From positions 1 through 64,000 of the forward strand of contig CAYYWP010000001.1 of NCBI GenBank assembly GCA_964475125.1: 64,000 nt of DNA, written 5' to 3'. This DNA is from CAYYWP01 sp964475125. Its GTDB lineage: Bacteria; Desulfobacterota; Binatia; HRBIN30; CADEER01. The translations under genes and the position numbers were made by a program. Positions 17,153-25,446 of the stretch are shown piece by piece. The notes below the pieces were generated by a model that saw only the letters and a program-made list of their open reading frames with translations, made no database searches and was not told the origin of the DNA. The number at the start of each line of letters is the position of its first letter. The stretch's first letter is position 1.

Positions 17153-18256
17153 ATGGGGGACGGGCTGGAGCCCGACGTCGCGGAGCGCGGCGCGACAGCG
17201 GTGCGCTTCGAGGGGATTGCCGTAGCAGCGCACTTCGGCGATCCCGGGCGCGAGTGGCGGGCGGCGCGCGAGGGCGCGGCAGTCTTTCCCGCCACCTACC
17301 GCCGCTGCCTGGCGGCGGTCGGCGATGATCGCGCCGGTTTCCTGCACGGCATGCTGACGAACGACGTCAAGGGGCTGGCGGTCGGCTCGGGGTGCCACGC
17401 CGCCTTCCTCGACGCGCGCGCTCATGTGGTCACCGACGTGCGCGTCTACGCGACCGCGGAAGCGCTGGTGCTGGACGTGATGGCCTGGCGGGCGGCCCTG
17501 CTGCGCGAGCGGCTCGAACACTTCCTCATCGCCGACGACGTCGAGTTGCGCGAGGCCCTGGACTGCCAACCCCTCGTGCAGGTCGAAGGTCCCCTGGCCA
17601 CGGCTGTCGTCGGCGAGGTGCTCGGTGTCGCCCTCGAACCGGCGGCTCGCTTCTCTCATCAATCGCTCAGCTGGGGCGGCCTCGAAATCGGCTTGGTGCG
17701 CGCGTCGGAGATCGGGGAGCAGGGCCTGCTGGTGTTGGGCCCGGCGGCGGCCCGGGCCGGGTTGTTGGACGCCTGCCGAGAGGCGGGGGCCGTCCTCGCC
17801 GGCATGCAGACGCTCGACGGCCTGCGCATCGAGGCCGGCGTTCCGTGGCCGGGGATCGACATGGACGAGCGCACGCTGATCATGGAGATCGGCGTGGCGG
17901 ACATGATCAGCGCCACCAAGGGATGCTATCTCGGCCAGGAGGTGGTCGAGCGGGTGAGCGCTCGCGGCCACGTCAATCGAACTCTGTGTGGCCTCGTGCT
18001 GAGCGGCGCGGAGCTCCCCGCACACGGCACGCCGCTGCTGATCGAACAGCGAGAGGTCGGCTACGTCACGAGCGCCGCCCATTCGCCGCTGCTGGACGGG
18101 GTGATTGCGCTGGCCATCATCAGCCGAAAGTTCGGCGTTCCGGGGACGTCGGTTGGGGTCGGCGTCGAGCAACGACCCGCGACGGTCGCCGTGTTGCCCG
18201 TCACTTCGGGAACGCCGCGGCAAGGAGGTGCAGTTCGCGATGACGCAATTGGGTAA
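17153..18256 (+). CDS. ygfZ: YgfZ/GcvT-family folate-binding protein
   Basis: A 367-residue protein with the YgfZ signature KGCYLGQEVVER near residue 258, whose Cys is needed by the E. coli protein. YgfZ binds tetrahydrofolate and helps keep or repair certain Fe-S enzymes. It shares the GcvT fold but has no glycine-cleavage neighbours here. The start ATG at 17153 is 8 bases after the Rieske stop. The last codons overlap the next small gene by 17 bases. The pairing with a Rieske ferredoxin is suggestive of an Fe-S related function; this is inference. Confidence 0.9.
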   Translation: MGDGLEPDVAERGATAVRFEGIAVAAHFGDPGREWRAAREGAAVFPATYRRCLAAVGDDRAGFLHGMLTNDVKGLAVGSGCHAAFLDARAHVVTDVRVYATAEALVLDVMAWRAALLRERLEHFLIADDVELREALDCQPLVQVEGPLATAVVGEVLGVALEPAARFSHQSLSWGGLEIGLVRASEIGEQGLLVLGPAAARAGLLDACREAGAVLAGMQTLDGLRIEAGVPWPGIDMDERTLIMEIGVADMISATKGCYLGQEVVERVSARGHVNRTLCGLVLSGAELPAHGTPLLIEQREVGYVTSAAHSPLLDGVIALAIISRKFGVPGTSVGVGVEQRPATVAVLPVTSGTPRQGGAVRDDAIG

Positions 18257-18533
18257 GATCTACGTCGGCCCCGGCGGCATGCAGCTCATCGTCACCAAGG
18301 GCGGGCCCGGAGTGTTGAGCGATGGAGAGGTGTCACTGCTGCGCGCCGACTCGGGTGAAAAGTTCGCCGACGGGACGCCAGCCGGCTCGACGCCGATGCA
18401 GCTCGGCAAGCGCTACCGATCCGCCGATGGTGCGGTCGAGGTGTTGATCAACAAGGCCGGGACATGCGACCTGCGCTACGACGGTCAGGCCATGGAGCTG
18501 AAAGAGGCCAAGCCGTTGCCGTCCAGCGATTGA
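18240..18533 (+). CDS. Unknown small protein (97 residues) after ygfZ
   Basis: I do not recognise this protein. It begins MTQLGKIYVGPGGMQLIVTK and is soluble, with a glycine-rich start and beta-strand-like segments (VSLLRADSG, GKRYRSADGAVEVLINKAG, TCDLRYDGQAMELKEAK). There is one Cys, and no signal peptide or membrane segment. GGAGG lies about ten bases before the ATG, and the start lies inside the end of the ygfZ-like gene, so it is surely translated with it. A role with YgfZ and the Rieske ferredoxin is possible. Confidence 0.7.
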   Translation: MTQLGKIYVGPGGMQLIVTKGGPGVLSDGEVSLLRADSGEKFADGTPAGSTPMQLGKRYRSADGAVEVLINKAGTCDLRYDGQAMELKEAKPLPSSD

Positions 18534-18557
18534 CGGCGGGTGAACGAGGCTGAGCGA

Positions 18558-19295
18558 ATGGGTACGGCGCGGCCACGGAGCTCCTCGCCTGCCGTTCTCT
18601 TCGAGCTCGTCGATAGTGGCCGCGTCGCGCTCGTCACACTCAATCGGCCGGCCTGTCTCAATGCCTACGACCGCCAGATGCGCGACGGCCTGTTCGCGGC
18701 GTTCGGCGCCGTCCGGGATGACCCCGCCGTGATGGCGATGATCCTGTGCGGCAACGGCCCGGCCTTCTGCAGCGGCGGCGATCTGCGCGAGTTCGGTACG
18801 GCGCCCTCGCCGACACGGGCGCGACAGGTGCGCTGGCTGCGCGACGTCTGGGGGCTTCTCTGGACGCTGCCCGCGATCACCATCGCCGCCGTCCACGGCT
18901 TCACGGTCGGCGGCGGGTTGGAGATGGCGCTGCTATGCGATCAGTGTATCGCGGCGGACGACGCGCGGTTTGCGTTGCCAGAGACCGGCCTCGGGATGAT
19001 TCCCGGCGTCGGCGGCACACAGACGCTGCCGCGCCTCGTCGGAGTTGGGCGGGCCCTCCACGTCGTACTCACCGGGACGTGGTTCGATGCCCGCCAGGCA
19101 CACGCCTGGGGCATCGCCAGCCGCGTCGTCCCGCGCCAGCGCCTGCTGGAGGCCGCGCGCGCGACGGCCAGGCGCGTGCTGCGAGTCGAGCCGCGGCTAC
19201 TTCGACAGCTGAAACGGGCCGTCAACGACGGCGGCGACATGCCGCTCGCGGCGGGACTCCGGCTCGAACAGGCGCTCGCCGGCCTCACCATCTAA
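18558..19295 (+). CDS. Enoyl-CoA hydratase/isomerase family protein
   Basis: A 245-residue crotonase-fold enzyme. The CoA-binding and oxyanion blocks are present: NRPACLNAYDRQM near residue 35, AFCSGGDLREFG near residue 70, and TVGGGLEMALLCD near residue 117. Both expected catalytic Glu positions are kept (GLEMALL and LPETGLGMIPGVGGTQ), which fits hydration of 2-enoyl-CoA in beta-oxidation. GAGG lies about eight bases before the ATG at 18558; a GTG at 18540 is the alternative start. It is followed by an acyl-CoA synthetase gene and a second crotonase gene in the same direction. Confidence 0.88.
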   Translation: MGTARPRSSSPAVLFELVDSGRVALVTLNRPACLNAYDRQMRDGLFAAFGAVRDDPAVMAMILCGNGPAFCSGGDLREFGTAPSPTRARQVRWLRDVWGLLWTLPAITIAAVHGFTVGGGLEMALLCDQCIAADDARFALPETGLGMIPGVGGTQTLPRLVGVGRALHVVLTGTWFDARQAHAWGIASRVVPRQRLLEAARATARRVLRVEPRLLRQLKRAVNDGGDMPLAAGLRLEQALAGLTI

Positions 19296-19319
19296 AGGCC
19301 TGGCTGGACAGGGCGCCTC

Positions 19320-20873
19320 ATGAACACGGTCAACTTCATCGCTATCCCGGCGCAGTCGTTCGCCGATCAGGAGATCCTGGTGTTCGGCGAGCGGCGCTGG
19401 ACCTATGGCGCGCTCTGGGAGCGTATCCGCCGCCTCGGCAACGCCCTGCGCGGGCTCGGTGTGCGGCGCGGCGATCGCGTCGGCATCCTGCAGACGAACT
19501 CTGATCACTCCGTCGCCGCCTATTACGCCACGGCGGCCATCGGCGCGGTCTTCGTGCCGCTGAACTATCGCGCCAAGCTGCCGGAGCTGGAATACATGAT
19601 CAACACCGCCGCGCTCCGCGTTCTCCTCGTCGGCGCCCGCTACGCGGCGGCGATCGACGCATTGCGGTCGCGCCTGCCGAGCGTGCGGAGCTACGTGTCG
19701 CTGGATGAGGCGACGCCGGAGATGCTGCCGATCGAACACCTGATCGCTGCGGCCGGTGCGGATTTCGACGAGGAGCCCATCGACGACGATGACGTCACCA
19801 TCCTCATGTACACCAGTGGGACGACGGCGCTGCCGAAGGGGGTGATGCTGCGGCACGACGATTTCACCGCCTATGTCGTCGGCAACACCGAGATGGCCGA
19901 CGGCAGCGAGCGCGGCGTGGCCCTGCTCTCGGCCCCGCTGTACCACATCGCCGGGGCGACCAACGTCATGACCTCGCTGTGGAGCGGGCGCAAGCTGGTG
20001 CTGTTGCCGCAATTCGATCCGACCGCGTGGTTGGAGACCGTCGACCGGGAGCGCGTCACCAATGCGTTTGTCGTGCCGACGATGCTGAAGCAGATCATCG
20101 ATCACGAGGGGTTCGCGCGGTTCGACCTGTCTAGCCTGCAGACTCTCTCCTATGGCGGCGCGGCGATGCCGCTTCCCGTCATCCGACGCGCCCTCGAATG
20201 CTTCCCCGGCACGACGGGATTCGTCAATGCCTTCGGACAGACGGAAACCACCTCGACGCTGACCGTGCTCGGGCCCGATGATCACCGTCTCGATGGCACC
20301 CCGCAGGAGGTCGAGCAGCGGCTGAAGCGCCTGGTGTCGATCGGCCGGCCGCTGCCGGACGTGCAGGTGAAGGTAGTCGGCGAGGCCGGCCAGGAGTTGC
20401 CGAGTGGCGAGGTCGGCGAGCTCTGGGTGCTCACCCCGCGCACCATGAAGGGCTACGCGGCCGACGATGGCGGCTGTACGTCTCCGGCGCTCGAGGGATG
20501 GCTCCCGACGCGCGATATGGGTTGGATCGACGGCGACGGGTACATCTTCCTCGCCGGCCGCAAGGACGACATGATCATTCGGGGCGGCGAGAACATCTCG
20601 CCCGCCGAGGTCGAGGCGGTACTCTACTCACACCCCGGGGTCGAGGAAGTCGCGGTGATCGGCCTGCCCGACGTCGAATGGGGGCAACGGGTGGCCGCGG
20701 TGGTCGTCATGCGTCCCGGAGAGAGACTGGATCAAGTCGAGCTCGGCGAGTTCTGCCGGCAGCGCTTGGCCAGCTTCAAGAAACCCGAGGTCTTCCACTT
20801 CGTCGACGCCCTGCCGAAGAATCAGATGGGCAAGGTGCTGAAGAAGGACCTGCGCGCGCAGCTGACCGACTAG
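19320..20873 (+). CDS. AMP-dependent acyl-CoA synthetase
   Basis: A 517-residue acyl-adenylate-forming ligase that activates a carboxylic acid to its CoA thioester. Motifs include the P-loop ILMYTSGTTALPKGVML near residue 163, NAFGQTETTS near residue 304, MGWIDGDGYIFLAGRKDDM near residue 400, IRGGENISPAEVE, and the C-terminal catalytic lysine in LPKNQMGKVLKKDL. The acid used may be fatty or aromatic; sequence does not decide. It sits between two crotonase genes, forming a small acyl-CoA degradation operon with spacing of 24 and 3 bases. Confidence 0.92.
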   Translation: MNTVNFIAIPAQSFADQEILVFGERRWTYGALWERIRRLGNALRGLGVRRGDRVGILQTNSDHSVAAYYATAAIGAVFVPLNYRAKLPELEYMINTAALRVLLVGARYAAAIDALRSRLPSVRSYVSLDEATPEMLPIEHLIAAAGADFDEEPIDDDDVTILMYTSGTTALPKGVMLRHDDFTAYVVGNTEMADGSERGVALLSAPLYHIAGATNVMTSLWSGRKLVLLPQFDPTAWLETVDRERVTNAFVVPTMLKQIIDHEGFARFDLSSLQTLSYGGAAMPLPVIRRALECFPGTTGFVNAFGQTETTSTLTVLGPDDHRLDGTPQEVEQRLKRLVSIGRPLPDVQVKVVGEAGQELPSGEVGELWVLTPRTMKGYAADDGGCTSPALEGWLPTRDMGWIDGDGYIFLAGRKDDMIIRGGENISPAEVEAVLYSHPGVEEVAVIGLPDVEWGQRVAAVVVMRPGERLDQVELGEFCRQRLASFKKPEVFHFVDALPKNQMGKVLKKDLRAQLTD

Positions 20874-20876
20874 GCA

Positions 20877-21611
20877 ATGGCGCGCCAACGCACGCGCGCC
20901 GCGGCGCGGCGCAGCGGGGTAGGGGTGAGGCTGCGAGGTGGCATCGCCTGGGTCGATCTCCGACGACCGTGGGTGGGCCTCGCCGTAGCGCAGGACNNNN
21001 NNNNNNCCTTCGCCGCAGCGGTACGCGTGGTGGTGCTGCGCGGCACGCCGGCGGCGTTCTGCCTCGGCATCGCTGAGGAAGAGGGCATCTGGCCCGACTG
21101 CGTGGCTGCGGTGGCGGCGCTGAACGTTCCCGTCATCGCGGTCCTGGAGGGAGGCGCGGTCGCCGAGGGCGCCGAACTGGCGCTGGCAGCCGATCTTCGT
21201 ATCGCCGGGCCGCGTGCCTTCCTGGCCTGGCCGCATTTGCGCGCCGGGCGCTTGCCGCGCCACGGCGCCACGCAACGGCTGCCGCGCATCATCGGACGCA
21301 CCCGGGCCCTCGAGTTGCTCCTCAGCGGCCGTCGCGTCGGCGCCCGCGAGGCCGTGCGCATGGGGCTCGTGACGGCGCAGACAGCGCGCCCGCGGGCAGC
21401 GGCGCGAGCGCTGGCTGCGGTGCTGTGCCGTCGCGGACCTCTGGCATTGCAGTATGCCAAGGAAGCCGTGCGGCAGGCCGGCGACTTGACGTTGGTCCAG
21501 GGCCTGCGGCTCGAGCAGGATCTGTATGTCCTGCTGCAAACGACCGCTGACCGCCGAGAGGGGGTGCGGGCGTTCTCGGCTCGCCGACGCCCGCGCTTCC
21601 GCGGCCGTTAA
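20877..21611 (+). CDS. Enoyl-CoA hydratase/isomerase-like protein, interrupted by an assembly gap
   Basis: A second crotonase-fold protein, about 245 residues as drawn. Ten N bases (20997-21006) fall near residue 40, where the family has the region between the NRP-like block and helix 2. The reading frame continues on both sides, but the real amount of missing sequence is unknown. The AVAEGAELALAADLRIA block keeps the first Glu. The second block reads FLAWPHLRAGRLPRHGATQR, so the usual PE is PH and that catalytic Glu is lost. It may therefore be an isomerase or hydrolase-like member rather than a hydratase. The start lies 3 bases after the synthetase stop. Confidence 0.75.
   Translation: MARQRTRAAARRSGVGVRLRGGIAWVDLRRPWVGLAVAQDXXXXFAAAVRVVVLRGTPAAFCLGIAEEEGIWPDCVAAVAALNVPVIAVLEGGAVAEGAELALAADLRIAGPRAFLAWPHLRAGRLPRHGATQRLPRIIGRTRALELLLSGRRVGAREAVRMGLVTAQTARPRAAARALAAVLCRRGPLALQYAKEAVRQAGDLTLVQGLRLEQDLYVLLQTTADRREGVRAFSARRRPRFRGR
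20997..21006. other. Assembly gap (10 N) inside the second crotonase gene
   Basis: A run of ten N. A similar ten-N run in hslU hides far more than ten bases, so this length is likely a placeholder. Confidence 0.9.
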
Positions 21612-21659
21612 CCGCTCCGGCGAAGCGTGGACCATTCCGCATCCCCCTAGTCTAGCCGA

Positions 21660-21778
21660 CCGTTGAAAAGCGCGTTCCGCCCACCCTTCGACGGGCTCAG
21701 GGTGAGCGGAACGCTCTGTGGCACAAGCACTATCCCGCTCATCCTGAGCCCGTCGAAGGATGAGCGCGGCCTGTTTTG
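21660..21778. repeat. Family B twin-hairpin palindromic element
   Basis: The element begins CCGTTGAAAAGCGCGTTCCG. Hairpin one pairs CGTTCCGCCCACCCTTCGAC with the strand ending GGGTGAGCGGAACG. Hairpin two pairs CGCTCATCCT with AGGATGAGCG. The linker GGCACAAGCACTATCCCGCT resembles GGCACAGGCACTTCCCGCT in the 14.8 kb copy. It fills the space between two converging genes. Confidence 0.8.
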
Positions 21779-21785
21779 CGTGCAG

Positions 21786-22949
21786 CTAAATCGCGTACCG
21801 CTTCAACAACTGTCGGGCGATCACCAGGCGCTGGATCTCGTTTGTGCCTTCGCCGATGATCATCAGCGGCGCGTCGCGGTAGTAGCGTTCGACCGGGAAC
21901 TCCTTGATGTAGCCGTAGCCGCCCAGCACGCGCATGGCCTCGAGCGAGACGGTGGCGCAGATCTCGGAGGCGAACAGCTTGGCCATGCCCGCTTCGAGGT
22001 CGCAGCGTTCGCCGGCGTCCTTGCGCTGCGCGGCCTGGCGGACCAACAGGCGGGCGGCCTCGATTTGGGTCGCCATATCGGCCAGTTTCAACTGGATCGC
22101 CTGGTGCTCGGCGATCGGCTTGCCGAAGGTCTCCCGCTGCTGTGCGTAGCGGATGGCGTGCTCGAAGGCCGCACGCGCCACGCCGACGGCGCGCGCGGCG
22201 ACATTGATGCGGCCCACCTCGAGACCGCTCATCACCTGTTTCATCCCCTGACCTGCAATGCCGCCGAGCAGGTTTTCGACCGGGACCTGGAAATCCTCGA
22301 AGCCCATCTCGACCGTGTCGACGCCCTTGTAGCCGAGCTTGTCCATGTCCCGGCCGATGGTGACTCCGGGGCCCTTTTCCGCGATCAACACGCTCATGCC
22401 GCTGTGGGCCGGGATCGCGTCGGGATCGGTCTTGCAGACCAGGGCGTAGAGATTGCCCTCGCGGCCGTTGGTGATGAACATCTTGCTGCCGTTGACGACG
22501 TAGACGTCGCCGCGGCGCACCGCCGTGGTCCGCAGGTCTTGCACGTCGCTGCCCGCCTGGGCCTCGGTGAGGCACAGCGCCGCGCGCAGCTCGCCGCTGG
22601 CCATGCGCGGCAGGAAACGCCGCTTCTGCGCCTCGGTGCCGTGGACGAGGATGAGGTAGGCGAGCAAGAGATGCGTATTGAACGGCCCGATGAGGCTCAT
22701 CCAGCCGGCGCAGATTTCCTCGACCACCATCGCATAGGTGGAGATATCCAGGCCGAGCCCGCCGTAGTCGCTCGGGATGATGGCGCCGAACAATCCGAAG
22801 TCGGAGAGCTGGTCGATCAGTTGGCGCGGGTACGCGTTGTCGTGCTCGAGGGCGCTGGCGACGGGAAGGATCTCGCGTTGGACGAAACGCCGCATGGTCT
22901 CGACGATCTCGGCCTGGACGTCGGCTGGGGTGCTCGTCGCCGCGTTCAT
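21786..22949 (-). CDS. Acyl-CoA dehydrogenase
   Basis: A 387-residue flavoprotein that oxidises acyl-CoA to 2-enoyl-CoA, the first step of beta-oxidation. It has CLTEAQAGSDVQDL near residue 128, FITNGREGNLYALVCKT near residue 155, the YAQQRETFGKPIAEHQAIQ block near residue 265, and the C-terminal MRVLGGYGYIKEFPVERYYR. The likely catalytic base is the Glu in IIGEGTNEIQRLVIAR near residue 366, as in short- and medium-chain dehydrogenases. It converges on the crotonase and synthetase genes, so the block as a whole serves acyl-CoA degradation. Confidence 0.92.
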   Translation of the reverse strand: MNAATSTPADVQAEIVETMRRFVQREILPVASALEHDNAYPRQLIDQLSDFGLFGAIIPSDYGGLGLDISTYAMVVEEICAGWMSLIGPFNTHLLLAYLILVHGTEAQKRRFLPRMASGELRAALCLTEAQAGSDVQDLRTTAVRRGDVYVVNGSKMFITNGREGNLYALVCKTDPDAIPAHSGMSVLIAEKGPGVTIGRDMDKLGYKGVDTVEMGFEDFQVPVENLLGGIAGQGMKQVMSGLEVGRINVAARAVGVARAAFEHAIRYAQQRETFGKPIAEHQAIQLKLADMATQIEAARLLVRQAAQRKDAGERCDLEAGMAKLFASEICATVSLEAMRVLGGYGYIKEFPVERYYRDAPLMIIGEGTNEIQRLVIARQLLKRYAI

Positions 22950-23101
22950 GATGGTGCTCCTTCCGTTCCCGGATTGAGCTGGCTATTTCGCAAAGCCGCA
23001 CCGAAGTCTAGACAAGCGCTCGCGAGCGGCGGGGTTCGCCGCGCCCGACTTGACGCGGAAATCTTCGCATGCTGGAGAATCGTCAGCCGAGGAGGGACGA
23101 C

Positions 23102-23674
23102 GTGAGCAACCTGGGGTGGGGCGGCGCGCTGGTGGCGGTTGGGATGGCCGTGGTGCTCATCCATCCAACCAGCGCGGGCGGCCAGAACGGCAGTGGCAAG
23201 TCGTGGCAGCCGAGGCTGGAGGTGTGGAAGGCGCAGCGCCGGATGCACTTGCGCAACGGCGATGAGGTGGTGCGGGAGTTCACGGTCGTGCTCGGCCACG
23301 CACCGCGCTATCCCAAGGAAGAGCGTGGCGACCTGCGCACGCCGGTAGGTCGCTACGAGATCACGGAGAAACACGTCAGTCGCTTTCACCGTTTTCTCGG
23401 CCTCAGTTATCCCAATCTCGACGACGCCGAGCGCGGCTATCAGCGCGGCTTGATCGATGCCTCCCGGTGGGCAGATCTGTTCTTTGCCGACTGGCGAGGC
23501 GAGGCGCCTACGTCGCGCACCCGACTGGGCGGCGGCGTCGGAATTCACGGCTTCGGCGCCCGTCCGTACGCCCCGATCGACTGGACCGAGGGCTGCATCG
23601 CGGTCAGCAACGACGAGATCGAGTACCTCTACGACGTCGTCCCGGTCGGCACGACGGTCCTCATCCACGAGTGA
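23102..23674 (+). CDS. L,D-transpeptidase (YkuD family)
   Basis: A 190-residue envelope enzyme that makes 3-3 cross-links or attaches proteins to peptidoglycan. The GTG at 23102 follows GAGGAGGG at good distance. An N-terminal hydrophobic segment (GGALVAVGMAVVLIHP) is a signal peptide or anchor. The catalytic motif is GIHGFGARPYAPIDWTEGCI near residue 150, with the nucleophile Cys in the TEGC tetrad where most relatives have S-x-G-C. The product fits the single-domain ErfK/YbiS/YcfS/YnhG type, here using diaminopimelate made by the dap genes of the window. It converges on cofE. Confidence 0.88.
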   Translation: MSNLGWGGALVAVGMAVVLIHPTSAGGQNGSGKSWQPRLEVWKAQRRMHLRNGDEVVREFTVVLGHAPRYPKEERGDLRTPVGRYEITEKHVSRFHRFLGLSYPNLDDAERGYQRGLIDASRWADLFFADWRGEAPTSRTRLGGGVGIHGFGARPYAPIDWTEGCIAVSNDEIEYLYDVVPVGTTVLIHE

Positions 23675-23693
23675 CCGGTCGGTTCGGGCCGAA

Positions 23694-24446
23694 TCAGCGA
23701 AAGAGGTCGGTTTCCCGATCGCGGATGAGCTCGCGGCCCGATCCGTCGCCGGCTTCGAACGCGTAGCCGCGGATCAACACCGCCGGGATGCCGGCGCCCT
23801 TGCGCATGACCAGGCCGGCGGCAGCAGCCAGCGCATCGGCCTGGGCGTGAATGGTGTGTTGCAGCACTCGGCCATCGAGGTCGACCCCGCCGCGCAGGTC
23901 GAGCAGCGGCGGCATGCCGGACACTCCGAGGGCGAAATCGACTAGCCCGAGGCGCCAGGGTCGGCCAAAGGTGTCGGTAATGATCACCGCCACGGCGCGG
24001 CCCGTCCGCACCCGGAGAGCGTCGCGGATGCGGCGCGCCGAGGCATCCGGATCGCACGGCAGGAGCACCACGGTGTGTGGGCCACCGCTGTTCGATTCAT
24101 CCACGCCGGCGTTGGCGCACACCCAGCCGGGGCCAGTTTCGACGATCAGATTGCCGTTGCCCATGCGCACGATTCGGTTGGTCTCACGCAGGATGACTTC
24201 GATGGCGCGCGGATCCTTGCCTTCCGTGACCGCCGCCAGGCGCTGGGCGAAGGCGGACGGCGTCACGCTGCGCAGGTCGACCAGTCGGTTCTCGGCCTTG
24301 GAGACCACCTTTTGGCAGACGACCAGGATGTCGCCGTCCGCAGGCGGTAGTTCGGCGGCCAGCAACGCCGCAAGCAGGAGGTCCGCCAGGTCGTCCCCTG
24401 GCCGCACAGCCGGGAGGCCCTCAAGGGGGGTAATGATCACCGCCAT
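23694..24446 (-). CDS. cofE: Coenzyme F420:L-glutamate ligase
   Basis: A 250-residue CofE, which adds glutamate to F420-0 using GTP. Family blocks are clear: DGDILVVCQKVVSKAENRLV near residue 38, ILRETNRIVRMGNGNLIVET near residue 85, CANAGVDESN near residue 109, ITDTFGRPWRLGLVDFALGV near residue 155 and the late IPAVLIRGYAFEAGDGS. It is a stand-alone ligase like the archaeal enzyme, without the flavin reductase domain fused in actinobacterial FbiB. It is the last gene of the cof operon, 34 bases after cofD. Confidence 0.92.
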   Translation of the reverse strand: MAVIITPLEGLPAVRPGDDLADLLLAALLAAELPPADGDILVVCQKVVSKAENRLVDLRSVTPSAFAQRLAAVTEGKDPRAIEVILRETNRIVRMGNGNLIVETGPGWVCANAGVDESNSGGPHTVVLLPCDPDASARRIRDALRVRTGRAVAVIITDTFGRPWRLGLVDFALGVSGMPPLLDLRGGVDLDGRVLQHTIHAQADALAAAAGLVMRKGAGIPAVLIRGYAFEAGDGSGRELIRDRETDLFR

Positions 24447-24480
24447 GGGGGGTGACCATACGGGGGTGCGGCCGCCCCCA

Positions 24481-25446
24481 TCAAGGCGGGGCGGGCAGGG
24501 CGGCGAGGACGGTGCGGGCGAGGCGGCGGGCGGCGGCGGGGGAGCGCATGATCGTATCGGTGACTAGGGGGCGCATGCCGAGATCGGCGATGCGCGGTGC
24601 GAGCGAGGCGTCGCTGGAGTCGAGCACGAAGAGATCGACCAATCCCCGATAGAGCCGGGCGACGCCGACGGCCGAGACTTCGCAGCCGAGCCCGCGCAGC
24701 ATGCGGTCGAGCGGTCCCTTGATCGGTACGCCATGCACCAGGGGGCTGATCGCCGCCACGCGGCGCCGCCGCGCCGCCAGCAACGGGCGCAGCCCGTCGA
24801 GGGCGAGGATCGGACCGATGCTGACGAGCGGGTTGGACGGCGGCAGGATGATCGCGTCGGCGCGGCGCAGCGCCGCCAGCACACCGGGGGCAGGGCGGGC
24901 GCGGCGCACCCCGGCATAGCGTACCGCGGTGACCCGGCCGCGCCCGCCGCGACGGACCAGGTAGTCCTGAAAGGCGACGACGCCCGTCCCGGCCAGGGTG
25001 ATGCGCGTTCGCACCGGCTGATCGCTCATCGGCAGCAGGCGAACGCGCAGCCCGAGGCGCGCCGCGATGTCGGCGCTCACCTGGCTGAGCGGGCGGCCGG
25101 CGCGCAGTTGATCGGTGCGGAAGATGTGCGTCGCCAGATCGCGATCGCCCAATTGGAACCAGCTCTGGTCGTAGTATCGCTGCAGCGATTCGAGGCAGGT
25201 GAACGTATCGCCGGCGATGCCCCAACCGAGGCGGCCGGCGCGTCGGCTGAGGGTATACGCGACGGTGTCGAGGTCCGGCGAGACGTGGAGGCCGAAGAAC
25301 GTATCGTCGTCGGCCGTATTGACGATGACCGTCAGCCGGGCAGGGTCACACAGCGAGCACAGGCCCCGGAGGAACCGCGCTGCTCCCACTCCGCCAGCCA
25401 ACACCGCGAGCTTGCCCTGCCACACCATCCGGCGCGATTCGCCCAT
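24481..25446 (-). CDS. cofD: 2-phospho-L-lactate (or phosphoenolpyruvate) transferase
   Basis: A 321-residue CofD/FbiA, which joins a phospho-acid unit carried by GDP to the deazaflavin FO, giving F420-0 or dehydro-F420-0. The N-terminal motif KLAVLAGGVGAARFLRGL and NTADDDTFFGLHVSPDLDT are diagnostic, as is ILPPSNPLVSIGPIL near residue 200. Which donor acid is used cannot be seen. The start (ATG 25446, or ATG 25428) lies about 80-100 bases inside the 3' end of cofH in another frame. The GDP-activating CofC/FbiD gene is not in the window. Confidence 0.92.
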   Translation of the reverse strand: MGESRRMVWQGKLAVLAGGVGAARFLRGLCSLCDPARLTVIVNTADDDTFFGLHVSPDLDTVAYTLSRRAGRLGWGIAGDTFTCLESLQRYYDQSWFQLGDRDLATHIFRTDQLRAGRPLSQVSADIAARLGLRVRLLPMSDQPVRTRITLAGTGVVAFQDYLVRRGGRGRVTAVRYAGVRRARPAPGVLAALRRADAIILPPSNPLVSIGPILALDGLRPLLAARRRRVAAISPLVHGVPIKGPLDRMLRGLGCEVSAVGVARLYRGLVDLFVLDSSDASLAPRIADLGMRPLVTDTIMRSPAAARRLARTVLAALPAPP

